A program made the position numbers and the translations under genes. This document shows, piece by piece, positions 35,427 to 44,559 of a stretch of 64,000 bases of DNA (position 1 is the stretch's first letter; every line of letters begins with the position of its first letter). The notes beneath the pieces were generated by a model. That model searched no databases. It saw only the letters and a list, made by a program, of their open reading frames with translations, and had not been told where the DNA came from. This DNA is from Cyclobacteriaceae bacterium. Lineage in GTDB: Bacteria > Bacteroidota > Bacteroidia > Cytophagales > Cyclobacteriaceae. Location: assembly GCA_016786585.1 (NCBI GenBank), contig JAEUUI010000025.1, positions 1-64,000 on the forward strand, read 5' to 3'.

Positions 35427-36263
35427 ATGAAGCTTCATGTAATTGATACCGGTTTTTTCAAGCTCGATGGCGGAGCCATGTTTGGAGTAGTTCCGAAAAG
35501 CATCTGGCAAAAAACTAATCCGGCCGACACGAATAACCTTTGTACATGGGCGATGCGATCACTGCTGATTGAAGACGGTAAGCAGTTGATTCTGATTGAC
35601 AATGGTATAGGAGACAAGCAGGACGACAAATTTTTGAGCCATTATCATTTGCATGGCGATGCATCGCTGATTTCATCTATCCGAAAGGCAGGCTTTTCTG
35701 AAAATGATATCACCGATCAATTCCTCACGCATCTGCACTTTGATCATTGCGGGGGTGGAGTAAAAATGTTGAACGGTAAGCCGGTGCTGACTTTTCCGAG
35801 CGCAACGTACTGGTCGAACAAAGACCATTGGGAGTGGGCCACCAAACCCAATAAACGCGAGAAAGCCAGCTTCCTGAAAGAGAACATCTTACCGATGCAG
35901 GAGAGTGGCAACCTTAAGTTTACGGAGTTAAATTCATCGCCATTCAGTCAATTCGATATTCTTTATGTTTCGGGTCATACCGATAAAATGATGGTTCCGA
36001 AAATCAGGTATAAAGACAAAGTGATATGCTACATGGCGGATCTGTTGCCTTCAACCGGGCATATCCCATTGGCCTATGTAATGGGTTACGACACCCGGCC
36101 ACTGATAACACTCGATGAAAAAGAACGTTTCTTGAATGAGGCAGCCGATAATCAGTACATTTTGTTTTTTCAGCACGATCCGGTAAACGAATGTTGCACC
36201 GTTATACGGACAGAAAAAGGCGTGAGGCTGGATCGAACATTTAAACTAAACGAAATTTTATAA
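35427..36263 (+). CDS. MBL-fold metallo-hydrolase
   Basis: A 278-aa metallo-beta-lactamase-fold hydrolase. The metal motif HxHxDH is THLHFDHCGG (H102, H104, D106, H107), with further ligands likely at VSGHTDKMM (H near 188), ADLLPSTGH (D near 209) and FFQHDP (near 255). It belongs to the AHL-lactonase-like/quorum-quenching shape with the N-terminal GFFKLDGGAMFGVVPKS pattern. Substrate unknown. It abuts the patatin gene (TAATG, stop and start share one base), so the two are probably coupled. Confidence 0.88.
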   Translation: MKLHVIDTGFFKLDGGAMFGVVPKSIWQKTNPADTNNLCTWAMRSLLIEDGKQLILIDNGIGDKQDDKFLSHYHLHGDASLISSIRKAGFSENDITDQFLTHLHFDHCGGGVKMLNGKPVLTFPSATYWSNKDHWEWATKPNKREKASFLKENILPMQESGNLKFTELNSSPFSQFDILYVSGHTDKMMVPKIRYKDKVICYMADLLPSTGHIPLAYVMGYDTRPLITLDEKERFLNEAADNQYILFFQHDPVNECCTVIRTEKGVRLDRTFKLNEIL

Positions 36264-37045
36264 TGAAGGTCGGGTTAGCGTTATCGGGTGGTGGTGCGAG
36301 AGGTTTCGCGCACCTGGGTGTGATCAAAGCACTCGAGGAGTTTGGATTAACCTTTGCCGAAGTTTCCGGAACGAGCGCGGGCTCAATAGCCGGTGCGTTT
36401 TACTGTCATGGCTATAAGCCTGATGAAATTGTTGAAATCGTTTCTTCGGCAGGGTTTCTCCGGTCGGTACGTCCTGCCTGGTCGTGGACAGGCCTGCTGA
36501 ACATGGAAGGATTCCGAATGGTACTGCAGAAGTATCTCCCTGAAAACTCATTTGAAAGTCTGAAGATACCGCTAACCATTGCCGCTACCGATATTTTGAG
36601 TGGTCGGGTAACATACTTCGATTCGGGCGAACTTATTCCGCGCATTATTGCATCCTCCAGCATCCCTGCATTGTTTAACCCGGTGGTTTTAGACGGGCAC
36701 GTTTACGTAGACGGGGGAATCATTGATAACCTTCCTGTACGGCCGCTGGTCGGAAAATGTGAGTTTATTATTGGAAGTCATTGCAATCCGGTGGAGCAGC
36801 GCATCGATTTTAAGAATGTTAAAGAAGTGATGGAAAGAAGTCTGCTGATTGCCATTAATGTAAACTCCGGTATTAGTAAAACACATTGCAACATTGTTAT
36901 TGAGCCTAAAGACCTCGGCAAGTTCACTACGTTTGATCTGGCAAAAGGCAAAGAGATTTTTGACATTGGTTACAACCACGTCAGGAGTAATTTTAAGCAG
37001 TTAGATTTTCAGCTGAACCAGCAAGTCCGTGACACAAACATTTAA
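36263..37045 (+). CDS. Patatin-like phospholipase
   Basis: A 260-aa patatin-family acyl hydrolase. Anion-hole GGGARGFAHLGV (residues 9-20), nucleophile elbow GTSAG (S38), catalytic Asp in VDGG (D150). No signal peptide; RssA/YchK-like short form. It probably hydrolyses membrane phospholipids or lipoproteins' acyl chains in the cytoplasm. It is coupled to the MBL-fold gene before it and its 3' end overlaps the urocanase start by 17 nt. Confidence 0.92.
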   Translation: MKVGLALSGGGARGFAHLGVIKALEEFGLTFAEVSGTSAGSIAGAFYCHGYKPDEIVEIVSSAGFLRSVRPAWSWTGLLNMEGFRMVLQKYLPENSFESLKIPLTIAATDILSGRVTYFDSGELIPRIIASSSIPALFNPVVLDGHVYVDGGIIDNLPVRPLVGKCEFIIGSHCNPVEQRIDFKNVKEVMERSLLIAINVNSGISKTHCNIVIEPKDLGKFTTFDLAKGKEIFDIGYNHVRSNFKQLDFQLNQQVRDTNI

Positions 37046-39026
37046 AGACCAGATTTTACAGGGAATCCCGGATGAACTTCCTCCGGTAAAACCATTCGAT
37101 ACCTCGGTAAGTCATGCCCCCGTTCGGAAGGACATCTTAACTACGGATGAAAAGAAGCTGGCGGTTGCCAACGCATTGCGATATTTCCACCCGAAACATC
37201 ATCCTGTACTGGCGAAAGAGTTTTATGATGAACTGGTGCGCTATGGAAGAATTTATATGTACCGTTTTCGCCCGGACTATGCAATGCACGCCAGGCCGAT
37301 AACGGAGTATCCGGCAAAGTCGCATCACGCGGCTGCGATCATGCTGATGATTCAGAATAACCTTGATCCGGCTGTAGCGCAGCATCCGCATGAGTTGATT
37401 ACCTACGGTGGAAACGGGGCAGTATTTCAAAACTGGGCGCAATACCTGCTCACCATGAAGTATCTTTCCATGATGACCGATGAGCAAACGCTGCACATGT
37501 ACTCCGGTCATCCGATGGGTTTATTTCCGTCATCAAAACAAGCTCCGAGAGTAGTAGTTACGAACGGAATGATGATCCCGAATTATTCCAAACAGGACGA
37601 TTGGGAAAAATATAATGCGTTGGGTGTTACGCAATACGGCCAGATGACCGCAGGTTCATACATGTACATTGGCCCGCAGGGAATTGTTCATGGAACAACA
37701 ATCACTGTATTGAATGCCGGGCGTAAAATCTCGAAAGCAGGTGAGGGGCTGGAAGGAAAACTCTTCGTTACCTCCGGTCTTGGCGGAATGAGCGGTGCGC
37801 AGCCGAAAGCGGGTAACATTTCGGGCTGCATAACTGTGGTTGCAGAAGTCAATCCAAAAGCAACCGATAAACGTCATGCACAAGGTTGGGTAGATGAAGT
37901 TGTTACAACGCTGGACGACCTTGTTGCCCGGGTGCGGAAAGCTAAAGCTGCTAAAGAGGTAGTCTCGATCGCATACAAGGGAAACATCGTAGACGTATGG
38001 GAGCGATTCGATACGGATAATATTCATGTTGATCTCGGCTCCGATCAAACATCCTTGCATAACCCGTGGGCGGGAGGTTACTACCCCGCCGGTTTAAGCC
38101 TTGAAGAATCCAATGAACAGATGCGAAGCAATCCTGACGAGTTTAAGAAAAACGTTCAGGAGTCTCTCCGCAGACATGTTGCCGCAGTAAACCGGCATAC
38201 CGCTAAAGGAACATATTTCTTTGATTATGGTAATGCGTTTCTGCTTGAGTCGTCACGGGCGGATGCAGACATCATGGCCGGTGACGGAATTAATTTCCGG
38301 TATCCGTCTTATGTGCAGGATATCATGGGGCCGATGTGTTTTGATTTTGGCTTTGGACCGTTTCGATGGGTTTGTGCATCTGGTAAGCCGGAAGATCTCG
38401 ATCAGACTGATGCAATTGCATTACGCATACTGGAAGACATTCGCAAGACTGCGCCATCACAAATTCATGGTCAGCTGGATGATAACATAAACTGGATCAG
38501 GCAGGCAAAGCAAAACAAACTTGTTGTTGGATCGCAGGCCCGTATTTTATACGCCGATGCAACCGGCCGGATTAAAATCGCAGAGGCTTTCAACGAAGCA
38601 ATAAAAAAAGGAACGTTGGGTACGGTTGTACTCGGCCGTGATCATCATGATGTTTCCGGAACCGACAGTCCGTATCGGGAAACATCCAACATTTATGATG
38701 GCTCGAAGTTTACAGCCGATATGGCGATTCATAATGTAATTGGAGATTCGTTTCGCGGAGCAACGTGGGTTTCCATTCACAACGGTGGCGGAGTAGGGTG
38801 GGGTGAAGTAATAAACGGTGGCTTCGGACTGGTGCTTGACGGAACTGACGAATCGCTGCAGCGGCTTAGGAATATGTTATACTTCGATGTGATGAATGGG
38901 GTGTCGCGCAGGGGATGGGCGAGGAACGAGAACGCTATTATTACAGTATTGCAGGAACTTGAGTCAAATAGGTCAACAGTGATTACCGTTCCTTATCTTG
39001 TTAATGACTTCAATTTGAAGTTGTAA
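37029..39026 (+). CDS. hutU: Urocanate hydratase
   Basis: A 665-aa urocanase starting at a GTG inside the patatin 3' end (MTQTFKDQILQGIPDELPPVKPF). It is the larger variant found in Bacteroidota. Urocanase adds water to urocanate with tightly bound NAD+ in histidine degradation. Landmarks: AITEYPAKSHHAAAIMLMIQNNLDP-type region, YSGHPMGLFPSS, VVTNGMMIPNY, the NAD site GKLFVTSGLGGMSGAQ, the QTSLHNPWAGGYYPAG stretch, and IMAGDGINFRYPSY. No hutH, hutI or hutG lies beside it. Family assignment is strong. Confidence 0.93.
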   Translation: MTQTFKDQILQGIPDELPPVKPFDTSVSHAPVRKDILTTDEKKLAVANALRYFHPKHHPVLAKEFYDELVRYGRIYMYRFRPDYAMHARPITEYPAKSHHAAAIMLMIQNNLDPAVAQHPHELITYGGNGAVFQNWAQYLLTMKYLSMMTDEQTLHMYSGHPMGLFPSSKQAPRVVVTNGMMIPNYSKQDDWEKYNALGVTQYGQMTAGSYMYIGPQGIVHGTTITVLNAGRKISKAGEGLEGKLFVTSGLGGMSGAQPKAGNISGCITVVAEVNPKATDKRHAQGWVDEVVTTLDDLVARVRKAKAAKEVVSIAYKGNIVDVWERFDTDNIHVDLGSDQTSLHNPWAGGYYPAGLSLEESNEQMRSNPDEFKKNVQESLRRHVAAVNRHTAKGTYFFDYGNAFLLESSRADADIMAGDGINFRYPSYVQDIMGPMCFDFGFGPFRWVCASGKPEDLDQTDAIALRILEDIRKTAPSQIHGQLDDNINWIRQAKQNKLVVGSQARILYADATGRIKIAEAFNEAIKKGTLGTVVLGRDHHDVSGTDSPYRETSNIYDGSKFTADMAIHNVIGDSFRGATWVSIHNGGGVGWGEVINGGFGLVLDGTDESLQRLRNMLYFDVMNGVSRRGWARNENAIITVLQELESNRSTVITVPYLVNDFNLKL

Positions 39027-39073
39027 GAGTTTTGGATCTTTCATATCTTTCTATAATTGCCAACCCCCTTGGA

Positions 39074-39628
39074 ATGAAAAACACGCTACTAATCCTGGGC
39101 TTACTTTGCTTGTATGTTCCTGCATTTACTCAAGTACAGAATGCCAAAATCTTGTTGACAGGTATGATTAAATATGAAAAGCAAAAGGACATTGATCCGT
39201 CATATGACATTCGGCTAGCGGGAGGATATTTTTTAGGAGAGCGATCTTTAGTAGGCTTTTCAGCTGGTTTTGGAGAATCCGTGCCGGCCCGCCTGTATTA
39301 TTTATCTGGATACAAGTCATTGGGCGTTTTTGGTCGCTATTACCTTTCGATTGGAGATGGGTCGAAATTCTATTTCTTTATTCAGCCTGCCTACACATGG
39401 TTGCGGAGGACAATTCAGGACCTTAATGACGTCAATTGGGATTCAAATATCATTTCCATTTCTCCCGGTTTTTCTTTTTATCCGACTTCGTGGATTGGGG
39501 TTGAATTTTCGCTTTCAGGATTGTCGTATGAATTTGCAGAACAGAGTCGTAATAACACGTTTTTACTGGATATTAACCCACTCAACCCTACCATCGGTCT
39601 TACATTTTTGCTGGGCGGGCATGATTAA
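39074..39628 (+). CDS. Small outer-membrane beta-barrel protein
   Basis: A 184-aa exported barrel protein from the ATG giving MKNTLLILGLLCLYVP; the open frame extends 14 codons upstream without a good start. Signal ends PAFTQ. The rest has alternating strands with glycine/aromatic girdles (FGRYYLSIGDGSKFYFFIQPAYTWLRR, ISPGFSFYPTSWIGVEFSL) and ends GLTFLLGGHD. I cannot assign a family beyond PF13568-like porins. First of four barrel genes in a row. Confidence 0.75.
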   Translation: MKNTLLILGLLCLYVPAFTQVQNAKILLTGMIKYEKQKDIDPSYDIRLAGGYFLGERSLVGFSAGFGESVPARLYYLSGYKSLGVFGRYYLSIGDGSKFYFFIQPAYTWLRRTIQDLNDVNWDSNIISISPGFSFYPTSWIGVEFSLSGLSYEFAEQSRNNTFLLDINPLNPTIGLTFLLGGHD

Positions 39629-39658
39629 ATGAATCCTCAACTAAACCTCAATACACGT

Positions 39659-40195
39659 ATGAAGCTAAAAATGTATGCAGTGTTGATTTGTATCGCAGTC
39701 ACGGTAAGTGCTGGGTACGCTCAGCAAAATGTGATCAAGATTAACATTCTTGCTCCCATTGTTAAAACCTTTAACATCCAGTACGAACGCGCGCTGACTG
39801 ATCAAAGCAGTCTTCAGCTTGGATTCTTTTACACTGGTTATTCATCCGGTGATTCAAAGTTCAGCGGCTTTGGTATAACACCGGAGTATCGCTTTTATCT
39901 TTCCGAAACAGCGGCTCCGCAGGGTGTGTACGTTGCCCCGTTCCTGCGGTATCAATCATTTTCAATCGAAGATGATGCAGCCGATGCAAAGGCCGACTTC
40001 TCTGCCTTTGGTGGTGGCTTGATCCTTGGTAAGCAATGGATTTTTAAAGAGAAGGTTGCGCTCGATATCTTTCTCGGGCCAGCGTATTACTCTGGTAACG
40101 TAGATGTTAAATCTGGTACGGAAGACGACTTTGAAACGGGAGCATTCGATGGCTTCAGCCTCCGTGCGGGCGTGTGCTTTGGATTCCGCTTCTAA
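39659..40195 (+). CDS. Outer-membrane beta-barrel protein (DUF3575-like)
   Basis: A 178-aa barrel from the ATG giving MKLKMYAVLICIAVTVSAGYAQ; an ATG ten codons earlier touches the previous stop and is the alternative. Signal is cleaved after GYAQ. The mature protein has VIKINILAPIVKTFNIQYERAL, TPEYRFYLSETAAPQGVYVAPFLRY and ends CFGFRF with terminal Phe, as in DUF3575 and related Bacteroidota barrels. Its function is unknown. Confidence 0.78.
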   Translation: MKLKMYAVLICIAVTVSAGYAQQNVIKINILAPIVKTFNIQYERALTDQSSLQLGFFYTGYSSGDSKFSGFGITPEYRFYLSETAAPQGVYVAPFLRYQSFSIEDDAADAKADFSAFGGGLILGKQWIFKEKVALDIFLGPAYYSGNVDVKSGTEDDFETGAFDGFSLRAGVCFGFRF

Positions 40196-40347
40196 GCAAT
40201 TTCCCACCCCTCAATACCAAAATGCGTCTTCGGGCGCATTTTTTTTTGTCAAAATGCAACCCTTTTAGCACAAAATCGTAGCCTTTCACTCGTTTGCGGA
40301 AATAAAAAAAACTTCGAAATTCGCACCACAACAAAACCCTATACACA

Positions 40348-40887
40348 ATGAAAAAAGTAGTATTATCAGTTTTTGCAGTACTCGTAGTTTTTGCAGCCTC
40401 TGCACAATTTAAAGGCGGTGTAAAAGCTGGTGTTAACATGGCGAAAATCAGCACTGACATCGATGGTCTTGGTTCTGATTCAGAAAACGGAACTTCTTTC
40501 CATGTTGGTGTTTACGGAGTGTTCGCGTTAAGCGATGCACTTGCTGTTCAGCCTGAACTCCTTTATAACTCAATTAAAGGTAGCGACAGTGATATTACTG
40601 TTAACTTCCTCAGCATCCCGGTGATGGTGACATACACTTTTGCAGAAAGATTCAATGTACAGGTAGGACCTCAGTACGGCTTTGTATTGTCAAGCGATCC
40701 TAGCGAAGCGAAAGATGACATGAAAGGCGACTTTACATTGAACCTCGGTGCAGGCGCTGCATTCGGTAAATTCAATGTAACTGCTCGTTACGGAATCGGT
40801 TTGAGCAATGTAACGGATATCGATGGTGTTGATACTAAAATCAACAACTTCCAGATTTCTCTTGGTTACCAGTTGTTCGGAGAATAA
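40348..40887 (+). CDS. Porin family outer-membrane protein (PF13568-like)
   Basis: A 179-aa barrel with signal ending ASAQ. KGGVKAGVNMAKIST, VQPELLYN, LSIPVMVTYTFAERFNVQVGPQYGFVLS and GFQISLGYQLFG at the end are the usual signature of outer-membrane barrels of this type. TTTG at 40293-40296, then 19 nt, then GAAATTCG gives a partial promoter match. A terminator follows. It is paralogous to the gene at 40984: the same order of strand motifs appears in both. Confidence 0.88.
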   Translation: MKKVVLSVFAVLVVFAASAQFKGGVKAGVNMAKISTDIDGLGSDSENGTSFHVGVYGVFALSDALAVQPELLYNSIKGSDSDITVNFLSIPVMVTYTFAERFNVQVGPQYGFVLSSDPSEAKDDMKGDFTLNLGAGAAFGKFNVTARYGIGLSNVTDIDGVDTKINNFQISLGYQLFGE

Positions 40888-40910
40888 TAACGCTCCCGAA
40901 TCTTTTCAAA

Positions 40911-40936
40911 AGACCCCGCCTTGGCGGGGTTTTTTA
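40911..40936 (+). terminator. Intrinsic terminator after the 40348 barrel gene
   Basis: ACCCCGCC/GGCGGGGT stem with a two-base turn, then six T residues. Confidence 0.88.
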
Positions 40937-40983
40937 TTGCCCGGAAATTACCGTTATTTGAGGTACAACAAACTTCATTAACT

Positions 40984-41544
40984 ATGAAAAAACTTTTGGT
41001 TTTGGTACTTGTACTGTCTTCTGTTGGCGCATCATATGCACAGGTTCAGGTAGCGCTCGGTATTAAGGCTGGTGCAAACATTTCGAAAATTGACGCGGAT
41101 GTAAGCACTGACAATATCACTTCAATTCATGGAGGCGCGTTTGCACTTTTCAAACTCACAAAAATCGGCATTCAGCCTGAGGTACTTTTCTCCCAGCAGG
41201 GAACAAAAGTTGACGATGTTGATTTCAAAACGGCTTACATGACTATTCCCGTAATGGTGAAGCTCTACTTGATCGGTGGACTTAATTTGCAAGCTGGTCC
41301 TCAATTTGGCTTCCTCACAAAAGCTGAATTTGATGGAGATAACATTAAAGATTCTTTGAAAGGATCTGACATCAGCGCTAACGTAGGACTAGGTTGGGAT
41401 CTTCCATTTGGGTTGACGCTTGACGCTCGTTACAACATCGGTCTTTCTGATATCGGTGACGATGACAACGTGTTCGAAGGATCTTTGAAGAGCAGAGTAA
41501 TTCAGGTATCTGTTGGATACAAGATCTTCAAGCTCGGAAAATAA
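40984..41544 (+). CDS. Porin family outer-membrane protein, paralogue
   Basis: A 186-aa barrel from the ATG giving MKKLLVLVLVLSSVGASYAQ; the open frame has an extra 21 codons upstream crossing the terminator, so the internal ATG is right. It shares with the neighbouring 40348 protein the strands LGIKAGANISKID, IQPEVLFSQ, MTIPVMVKLYLIGGLNLQAGPQFGFL and DARYNIGLSDI, ending VSVGYKIFKLGK. A tandem duplication is the simplest origin. Confidence 0.88.
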   Translation: MKKLLVLVLVLSSVGASYAQVQVALGIKAGANISKIDADVSTDNITSIHGGAFALFKLTKIGIQPEVLFSQQGTKVDDVDFKTAYMTIPVMVKLYLIGGLNLQAGPQFGFLTKAEFDGDNIKDSLKGSDISANVGLGWDLPFGLTLDARYNIGLSDIGDDDNVFEGSLKSRVIQVSVGYKIFKLGK

Positions 41545-41565
41545 TTGAACGATTCTTATAATATT

Positions 41566-41594
41566 AAAAGTCCCGCCAGCGCGGGACTTTTTTA
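41566..41594. terminator. Bidirectional terminator between barrel gene and tyrS
   Basis: AAAGTCCCGC/GCGGGACTTT with loop CAGC, perfect 10-bp stem, with T-runs on both strands; it touches the tyrS stop codon. Confidence 0.9.
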
Positions 41595-42863
41595 TTGCAC
41601 TACAATCAGATAGTAATTTTTCTTACCCTTCTGCGCGAGCAGGTATCTATCGTACAGCAAGTCGGCAGGGGATAGCTTCCGGTCAAGTGAAATCTTCTCT
41701 TTATTGATGCTAACACCATTTCCCTGGATAGCTTTTCTGGCTTCACCTTTTGATGCGTAAACCGAAGTCTTTTCTCCCAGCAGACTAACCGGGTCGCCTG
41801 CGCTTTCAAATTCTGATTTCGATAATACGAATGTTATCGATTCATCAAATGCATCTTCAATTTCCTGACCCGTAAGTGTTTTAAATGCTTCGAATGAAGA
41901 ACCGAATAAAATTTCAGTCGTTTCCTGTGCACGTTTCAACGCCTCTGCGCCATGCACACGTGTAGTGATGTCTTCTGCCAGCGCCTTTTGAAGCTTGCGC
42001 AATTGCGGAGCTTCCTGGTGTTCCGCTTCCAGCGCTTCAATTTCCGATTTTGTTTTAAGCGAAAATATCCGGATGAAGTTCGGAGCATCCTCATCTGAAA
42101 CGTTTAACCAGTATTGATAGAATTTGTACGGGGAAGTTTTTTTGGGATCAAGCCAAACGTTTCCGCCTTCGGTTTTCCCGAATTTTGTACCGTCTGCCTT
42201 CGTAATCAGTTTGGTAGTTAATGCAAATGCATCGCCATTGGCCTTGCGCCTGATAAGTTCTGTTCCGGTAACAATGTTACCCCATTGGTCAGAGCCGCCC
42301 ATCTGCAGCTTGCAGTTTTTGTGCTGATTAAGCCAGTAAAAGTCATAACCCTGAACAAGCTGATAGGTGAACTCGGTAAATGAAAGCCCGGACTCCAAAC
42401 GTTTCTGAACCGAATCTTTCGACATCATGTAGTTCACCGTGATGTGCTTTCCGATGTCGCGGATGAAATCCAGAAACTTAAAGTCTTTAAACCAGTCGTA
42501 ATTATTAACCAGTTCTGCACCTCCTGCACTGAAATCGAGGAATTTTTCAAGCTGTTTTTTAACACACGTTACATTGTGTTGAAGTACTTCTTCAGAAAGT
42601 AAATTGCGTTCTGCTGATTTCCCGGAAGGATCACCCACCATACCCGTGGCTCCGCCAACCAGTGCAACCGGTTTATGGCCGCATTGCTGAAAGTGTACCA
42701 GCGTCATAATCTGAACCAGGTGTCCGATGTGAAGAGAGTCGGCCGTTGGGTCGAACCCGATGTATCCTGCAGTTATTTCCTTGCTTAGTTGCTCCTCTGT
42801 TCCCGGCATTACATCGTGAATCATGCCGCGCCACCGTAGTTCTTCGATAAAATTTTTGGCCAT
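41592..42863 (-). CDS. tyrS: Tyrosyl-tRNA synthetase
   Basis: A 423-aa class I synthetase that attaches tyrosine to its tRNA. HIGH is intact (HIGHLVQ, H45 to H48) and the KMSKS-like loop is KFGKTEGG (227-231), the form found in bacterial TyrRS. The C-terminal S4 domain begins near residue 350 ([25 protein letters not shown]). Full length. Its promoter -7 box TATATTTG lies 19 nt before the ATG. It converges with the barrel gene. Confidence 0.97.
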   Translation of the reverse strand: MAKNFIEELRWRGMIHDVMPGTEEQLSKEITAGYIGFDPTADSLHIGHLVQIMTLVHFQQCGHKPVALVGGATGMVGDPSGKSAERNLLSEEVLQHNVTCVKKQLEKFLDFSAGGAELVNNYDWFKDFKFLDFIRDIGKHITVNYMMSKDSVQKRLESGLSFTEFTYQLVQGYDFYWLNQHKNCKLQMGGSDQWGNIVTGTELIRRKANGDAFALTTKLITKADGTKFGKTEGGNVWLDPKKTSPYKFYQYWLNVSDEDAPNFIRIFSLKTKSEIEALEAEHQEAPQLRKLQKALAEDITTRVHGAEALKRAQETTEILFGSSFEAFKTLTGQEIEDAFDESITFVLSKSEFESAGDPVSLLGEKTSVYASKGEARKAIQGNGVSINKEKISLDRKLSPADLLYDRYLLAQKGKKNYYLIVVQ

Positions 42864-42881
42864 GCGTTAAAAATGAAACGC

Positions 42882-42889
42882 AAATATAA
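42882..42889 (-). promoter_or_regulatory. tyrS promoter -7 box
   Basis: On the minus strand TATATTTG, a full match to TAnnTTTG; transcription would start close to the ATG at 42863. No TTTG -33 box at the required spacing. Confidence 0.55.
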
Positions 42890-42932
42890 AAAACTTGAGA
42901 AGAGGGCGACACTTGCGTGCCACCCTTTCTCG
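42889..42932 (-). terminator. Imperfect terminator of the SulP gene
   Basis: On the minus strand a long imperfect hairpin GAGAAAGGGTGGCAC with GTGTCGCCCTCTTCTC is followed by a T-run that merges into the tyrS -7 box. It thus ends the carbonic anhydrase/SulP transcript just before the tyrS promoter. Confidence 0.6.
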
Positions 42933-42966
42933 TCACCCACCCAAAACCCCTTTCAGGTTGGATTTT

Positions 42967-44535
42967 TTAATGTCCCTGTACGGAATGAACTTCCGGGACG
43001 TCAATTGTCTCCACATCGATGTTTCGCTGGGGAGCGGCCATTCTTTTAAAATCCTGAATAATCTCCAGTACGTCATGATCGATCGCCACAGAGTTTGATC
43101 CGTCAATGACAACTTTTGAATCGCGGGGAAGATCATCGAGGCTTAATTGTATGCTTGCTTTGTTCAGAAACGTCACCTCTTCCGACAAGCGAAGCGTAAT
43201 AACCTCGCGGTCACCTGCCTTCTCTTTCTTATAGTGATACGCATGCCGGTAATTCTTTCGCAGGATAAAAAAGATTGCGAAGGCCATTCCAATGGCAATT
43301 CCTTTCAACAGATCTGTAGCCAGGATAGCGACCACCGTTACGATAAATGGTAAAAACTGATCCCAGCCAAGTTTATACATATCCCTGTAAAGTGAAATTT
43401 TTGATAGTTTATAACCTACCACCAGCAAAATGGCCGCAAGGCTTGCTAATGGAATCAGGTTGAGATACCGTGGAATGAAAATCGCTGACAACAGTAAAAT
43501 CAGTCCATGAACGATGGTTGATGTTTTTGATTTTCCCCCGGCATTAATATTGGCTGAGCTTCTCACAATTACCTGCGTTACAGGCAATCCGCCAATCAGG
43601 CCTGACAAAATGTTTCCAATGCCCTGTGCCTTAAGTTCACGATTGGTAGGGGTTGATCGTTTAAACGGATCAAGTTTGTCGGTAGCTTCTACGCATAACA
43701 ATGTTTCGAGACTGGCTACTATTGCGAGCGTAAATGCGACAACATATACATCCGGATTGGAGAGCTGTGAAAAATCCGGGAACCGGAAGAAACCAATAAA
43801 GTCGCTCAATGAGTTTGCTATGGGAAGTTGAACCATGTGCTCACCCTGCAACATCCACTCGGGCTTTGTATTGGCGAATAAAATGTTCATGAAAATTCCG
43901 ATGAGCACTACAAACAACGCTCCGGGCAAAAACCGAAATAATCCGATTCGCTTCATGAAGGGTTGTTCAAATACAATCAGCAGGGCAAGCGAAAGAATAC
44001 TGATCGTAATCGCTCCCGGGCTGTTGTAGATGAATGCATAATAAATTTCGCTGAACGTATTATGGCCGTCTGACTGGCTCAGCATAAAATCACCAATGAA
44101 ATCTTTATCATACCCCAAGGCATGCGGTATTTCTTTGAGGATGAGCGTTAATCCGATTGCGGCCAACATTCCTTTTATTACTGAAGAAGGGAAGTAGTAT
44201 GAAATGATACCCGCTTTTAAAAATCCGGCAAGCAATTGGATGATTCCGGCCAGGAAAACTGCGAGCAGTAGTGCCTCAAAGCTTTTCAGTGTGCTGATCG
44301 CACCGAGCACAATCACCACCAGGCCAGCAGCCGGCCCGGATACGCCAACATTCGAGCCGCTGAAAAAGCCTACGATAATTCCACCAATAATGCCGGCAAT
44401 GATGCCTGAAAATACTAACTCCGGCCGGCCGGTGGATGCCAATCCGATCCCCAGACAAAGCGGCAATGCCACTAAAAAAACAACCAGACTGGCCGAAAGG
44501 TCACCCTTCAGATCCTTGATGAATCCTGCTCTCAT
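42967..44535 (-). CDS. SulP family anion transporter
   Basis: A 522-aa SLC26/SulP transporter with about 12-14 transmembrane helices and a short C-terminal STAS domain (about residues 425-510, SKVVIDGSNSVAIDHDVLEIIQDF). SulP motifs SGIIAGIIGGIIVGFFSGSNVGVSGPAAGL, and SLETLLCVEATDKLDPFKRSTPTNRELKAQGIGN, are intact. With a beta-carbonic anhydrase gene directly upstream (24-nt gap) it is most probably a bicarbonate importer, as BicA-type SulP proteins are, rather than a sulfate one. The transport substrate is inference from context. Confidence 0.9.
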   Translation of the reverse strand: MRAGFIKDLKGDLSASLVVFLVALPLCLGIGLASTGRPELVFSGIIAGIIGGIIVGFFSGSNVGVSGPAAGLVVIVLGAISTLKSFEALLLAVFLAGIIQLLAGFLKAGIISYYFPSSVIKGMLAAIGLTLILKEIPHALGYDKDFIGDFMLSQSDGHNTFSEIYYAFIYNSPGAITISILSLALLIVFEQPFMKRIGLFRFLPGALFVVLIGIFMNILFANTKPEWMLQGEHMVQLPIANSLSDFIGFFRFPDFSQLSNPDVYVVAFTLAIVASLETLLCVEATDKLDPFKRSTPTNRELKAQGIGNILSGLIGGLPVTQVIVRSSANINAGGKSKTSTIVHGLILLLSAIFIPRYLNLIPLASLAAILLVVGYKLSKISLYRDMYKLGWDQFLPFIVTVVAILATDLLKGIAIGMAFAIFFILRKNYRHAYHYKKEKAGDREVITLRLSEEVTFLNKASIQLSLDDLPRDSKVVIDGSNSVAIDHDVLEIIQDFKRMAAPQRNIDVETIDVPEVHSVQGH

Positions 44536-44559
44536 AACTTCAATCGCGATACGTTTTTT

